Positions 61,301-64,000 of a stretch of 64,000 bases of DNA are shown here, piece after piece. Each line of letters begins with the position of its first letter. The first letter of the stretch is position 1. A program made the position numbers and the translations under genes. The stretch covers positions 1 to 64,000 of the forward strand of contig NW_027526753.1 of the NCBI RefSeq assembly GCF_052857255.1. Direction: 5' to 3'. The notes under the pieces are model-generated. The model made no database searches. It had not been told where the DNA came from and saw nothing but the letters and a program-made list of their open reading frames with translations. Source of the DNA: Amblyomma americanum. Lineage: Eukaryota; Arthropoda; Arachnida; Ixodida; Ixodidae.

Positions 61301-64000
61301 TTTTAGACCAAAACGAGTTAAATCTGAACACATCGGTTTTACAAGTGTCTGTGTGATACGAGTCAAACCTTTTTTCTCCTATAACTGCACGAAAAGCATG
61401 TATTCTTGCTTAACACAACGAAACAAGCTCTTTTAGAACGAAGCGAGCTAGATCTGAAGACATCGGTTTTACAAGTGTCCGTGTGATACGCTTCAAAACT
61501 TTTTCTCCTGTAACTGCGCGAAAAGCATGTATTCTTGCTTAAAACAACGAAACAAGCTGTTTTAGACCGAAACGAGTTAAATCTGAACACATCGGTTTTA
61601 CAAGTGTCTGTGTGATACGAGTCAAAACTTTTTCTCCTGTAACTGCGCGAAAAGCATGTATTCTTGCTTAAAACAACGAAACAACCTGTTTTAGACCAAA
61701 ACGAGTTAAATCTGAACACATCGGTTTTACAAGTGTCTGTGTAATACGACTCAAAACTTTTTTCTCCTATAACTGCGCGAAAAGCATGTATTCTTGCTTA
61801 ACACAACGAAACAAGCTGTTTTAGACCGAAACGAGTTAAATCTGAACACATCGGTTTTACAAGTGTGTGTGTGATATGAGTCAAAACGTTTTCTCCTGTA
61901 ACTGCGCGAAAAGCATGTATTCTTGCTTATAACAACGAAACAAGCTGTTTTAGACCGAAACGAGTAAAATCTGAACAAATCGGATTTACAAGTGTCTGTG
62001 TGATACGAGTCAAAACTTTTTCTCCTGTAACTGCGCGAAAAGCATGTATTCTTGCTTAAAACAACGAAACAACCTGTTTTAGACCGAAACGAGTTAAATC
62101 TGAACACATCGGTTTTACAAGTGTCTGTGTGATACGAGTCAAAACTTTTTCTCCTGTAACTGCGCGAAAAGCATGTATTCGTGCTTAATACAACGAAACA
62201 AGCTGTTTTAGACCGAAACGAGCTAAATCTGAAGACATCGGTTTTACAAGTGGCCATGTGATACTCGTCAAAACTTTTTCTCCTGTAGCTGCGCGAAAAG
62301 CATGTATTCTTGCTTAAAACAACGAAACAAGCTGTTTTAGACCGAAACGAGTTAAATCTGAACACATCGGTTTTACAAGTGTCTGTGTGATACGAGTCAA
62401 AACGTTTTCTCCTGTAACTGCGCGAAAAGCATGTATTCGTGCTTAATACAACGAAACAAGCTGTTTTAGACCGAAACGAGTTAAATCTGAACATATCGGT
62501 TTTACAAGTGTCTGTGTGATACGTCAAAACTTTTTCTCTTATAACTGCTCGGAAAGCATGTATTCTTGCTTAAAACAACGAAACAACCTGTTTTAGACCA
62601 AAACGAGTTAAATCTGAACACATCGGTTTTACAAGTGTCTGTGTGATACGTCAAAACTTTTTCTCTTATAACGGCGCGGAAAGCATGTATTCGTGCTTAA
62701 TACAACGAGACAAGCTGTTTTAGACCAAAACGAGTAAAATCTGAAGACATCGGTTTTACAAGTGTCCATGTGACACGCGTCAAAACTTTTTCTCCTGTAC
62801 CTGCGCGAAAAGCATGTATTCTTGCTTATAACAACGAAACAACCTGTTTTAGACCAAAACGAGTTAAATCTGAACACATCGGTTTTACAAGTGTCTGTGT
62901 GATACGTCAAAACTTTTTCTCTTATAACGGCGCGGAAAGCATGTATTCGTGCTTAATACAACAAAACAAGCTGTTTTAGACCGAAACGAGTTAAATCTGA
63001 AGACATCGGTTTTACAAGTGTCCATGTGACACGCGTCAAAACTTTTTCTCCTGTACCTGCGCGAAAAGCATGTATTCTTGCTTATAACAACGAAACAAGC
63101 TGTTTTAGACCGAAACGAGTAAAATCTGAACACATCGGATTTACAAGTGTCTGTGTGATACGAGTCAAAACTTTTTCTCCTGTAACTGCGCGAAAAGCAT
63201 GTATTCTTGCTTATAACAACGCAACAAGCTGTTTTAGACCGAAACGAGTTAAATCTGAACACATCGGTTTTACAAGTGTCTGTGTGATACGAGTCAAAAC
63301 TTTTTTCTCTTATAACTGCGCGAAAAGCATGTATTCTTGCTTAGCACAACGAAACAAGCTGTTTTAGACCGAAACGAGTTAAATCTGAACACATCGGTTT
63401 TACAAGTGTCTGTGTGATACGAGTCAAAACGTTTTCTCCTGTAACTGCGCGAAAAGCCTGTATTCTTGCTTGAAACAACGAAACAGCCTGTTTTAGACCG
63501 AAACGAGTTAAATCTGAACACATCGGTTTTACAAGTGTCTGTGTGATACGAGTCAAAACTTTTATCTTATAACTCCGCGAAAAGCATGTATTCGTGCTTA
63601 ATACAACGAAACAAGCTGTTTTAGACCGTAACGAGCTAAATCTGAAGACATCGGTTCTACAAGTGTCCATGTGATACGCGTCAAAACTTTTTCTCCTGTA
63701 ACTGCGCGAAAAGCATGTATTCTTGCTTATAACAACGAAACAAGCTGTTTTAGACCGAAACGAGTTAAATCTGAACACATCGGATTTACAAGTGTCTGTG
63801 TGATACGAGTCAAAACTTTTTCTCCTGTAACTGCGCGAAAAGCATGTATTCGTGCTTAATACAACGAAACAAGCTGTTTTAGACCGAAACGAGCTAAATC
63901 TGAAGACATCGGTTTTACAAGTGGCCATGTGATACGCGTCAAAACTTTTTCTCCTGTAACTGCGCGAAAAGCATGTATTCTTGCTTAAAACAACGAAACA
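58381..64000 (+). repeat. Right-hand satellite family with a 2961-bp duplication
   Basis: Positions of about 59.9-61.0 kb match about 62.9-64.0 kb at offset 2961 (23 monomers less 6 bp). Shared rare variants are gtgacacgcgtc, ctgtacctgcgcg, cttataacaacgc, gcctgtattcttgcttgaa, cttttatcttataactccg, gaccgtaacg and ggttctacaag. One visible difference is gctgctttag near 60656 against gctgttttag near 63617. Positions 58.4-59.1 kb resemble 61.75-62.5 kb more distantly. The array continues past the window end. Confidence 0.8.

Larger units (their letters stand above)
1..64000. repeat. 129-bp satellite tandem array filling the window
   Basis: Head-to-tail copies of a 129-bp monomer cover the whole window except for three 536-bp insertions. 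All copies have the same orientation. Landmarks recur in every full unit: a T-run with ctcctgtaactgcgcg, then gcatgtattcttgctt, cgaaacaagctgtttta, gaccgaaacgag, and catcggttttacaagtg. Common lengths are 129, 130 (one extra T in the T-run) and 127 bp (2-bp loss in gatacgagtc). Nested duplications of about 0.6, 2.4-3.3 and 5-6 kb are superimposed. The array continues past both window ends, so its true size is unknown. I do not recognise the family. Confidence 0.98.

Noticed and set aside
1..64000. CRISPR array
   Set aside because: The whole 129-bp period is conserved; there are no short repeats separated by unique spacers.

Overview
The window is almost entirely one tandem satellite array with a 129-bp monomer. 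I estimate about 480 copies, all in the same orientation, running off both ends of the window. An exact reference monomer lies at 28232-28360 (38% G+C, counted by hand). Apart from one short embedded cassette I see no ordinary protein-coding gene, tRNA, rRNA, CRISPR array or autonomous mobile element. Array size, nested higher-order repeats and the metazoan-style promoter in the cassette point to a eukaryotic nuclear genome, probably an animal and plausibly a centromeric, pericentromeric or subtelomeric block. I cannot name the species.

Layout. 1-4.9 kb: older, mixed monomers with two local segment duplications. 4.9-17.8 kb: higher-order repeat family A/B/C (offsets 5805 and 5288 bp, then a shortened third copy). 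17.8-19.6 kb: 645-bp pentamers. 19.6-34.4 kb: family E/F/G (offsets 5411, 3345 and 8883 bp). 34.4-49.2 kb: family H/I/J/K, which contains three copies of a 536-bp non-satellite insertion and an apparently exact 3241-bp tandem duplication. 49.2-58.4 kb: a region rich in truncated monomers. 58.4-64 kb: a right-hand family with a 2961-bp duplication.

The one part that is not satellite is the cassette at 36181-36716, 42131-42666 and 45372-45907. It is a perfect inverted repeat (237-bp arms, 21-bp loop) plus a 44-bp one-sided tail. Each arm carries a TATAAAT whose first base lies exactly 30 bp upstream of an initiator-like TCA, so each copy looks like two identical core promoters pointing outward into satellite. 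On the right side the tail supplies a start codon in good context (CACCATG) and 12 further codons, which then run in frame into satellite. The simplest reading is that the promoter, leader and first codons of an unidentified Pol II gene were captured, inverted-duplicated, inserted once, and amplified with the surrounding repeat.

The long minus-strand open frames across the array (up to 442 codons) follow from a stop-free frame in a monomer of 3 x 43 bp. They are not annotated as genes.
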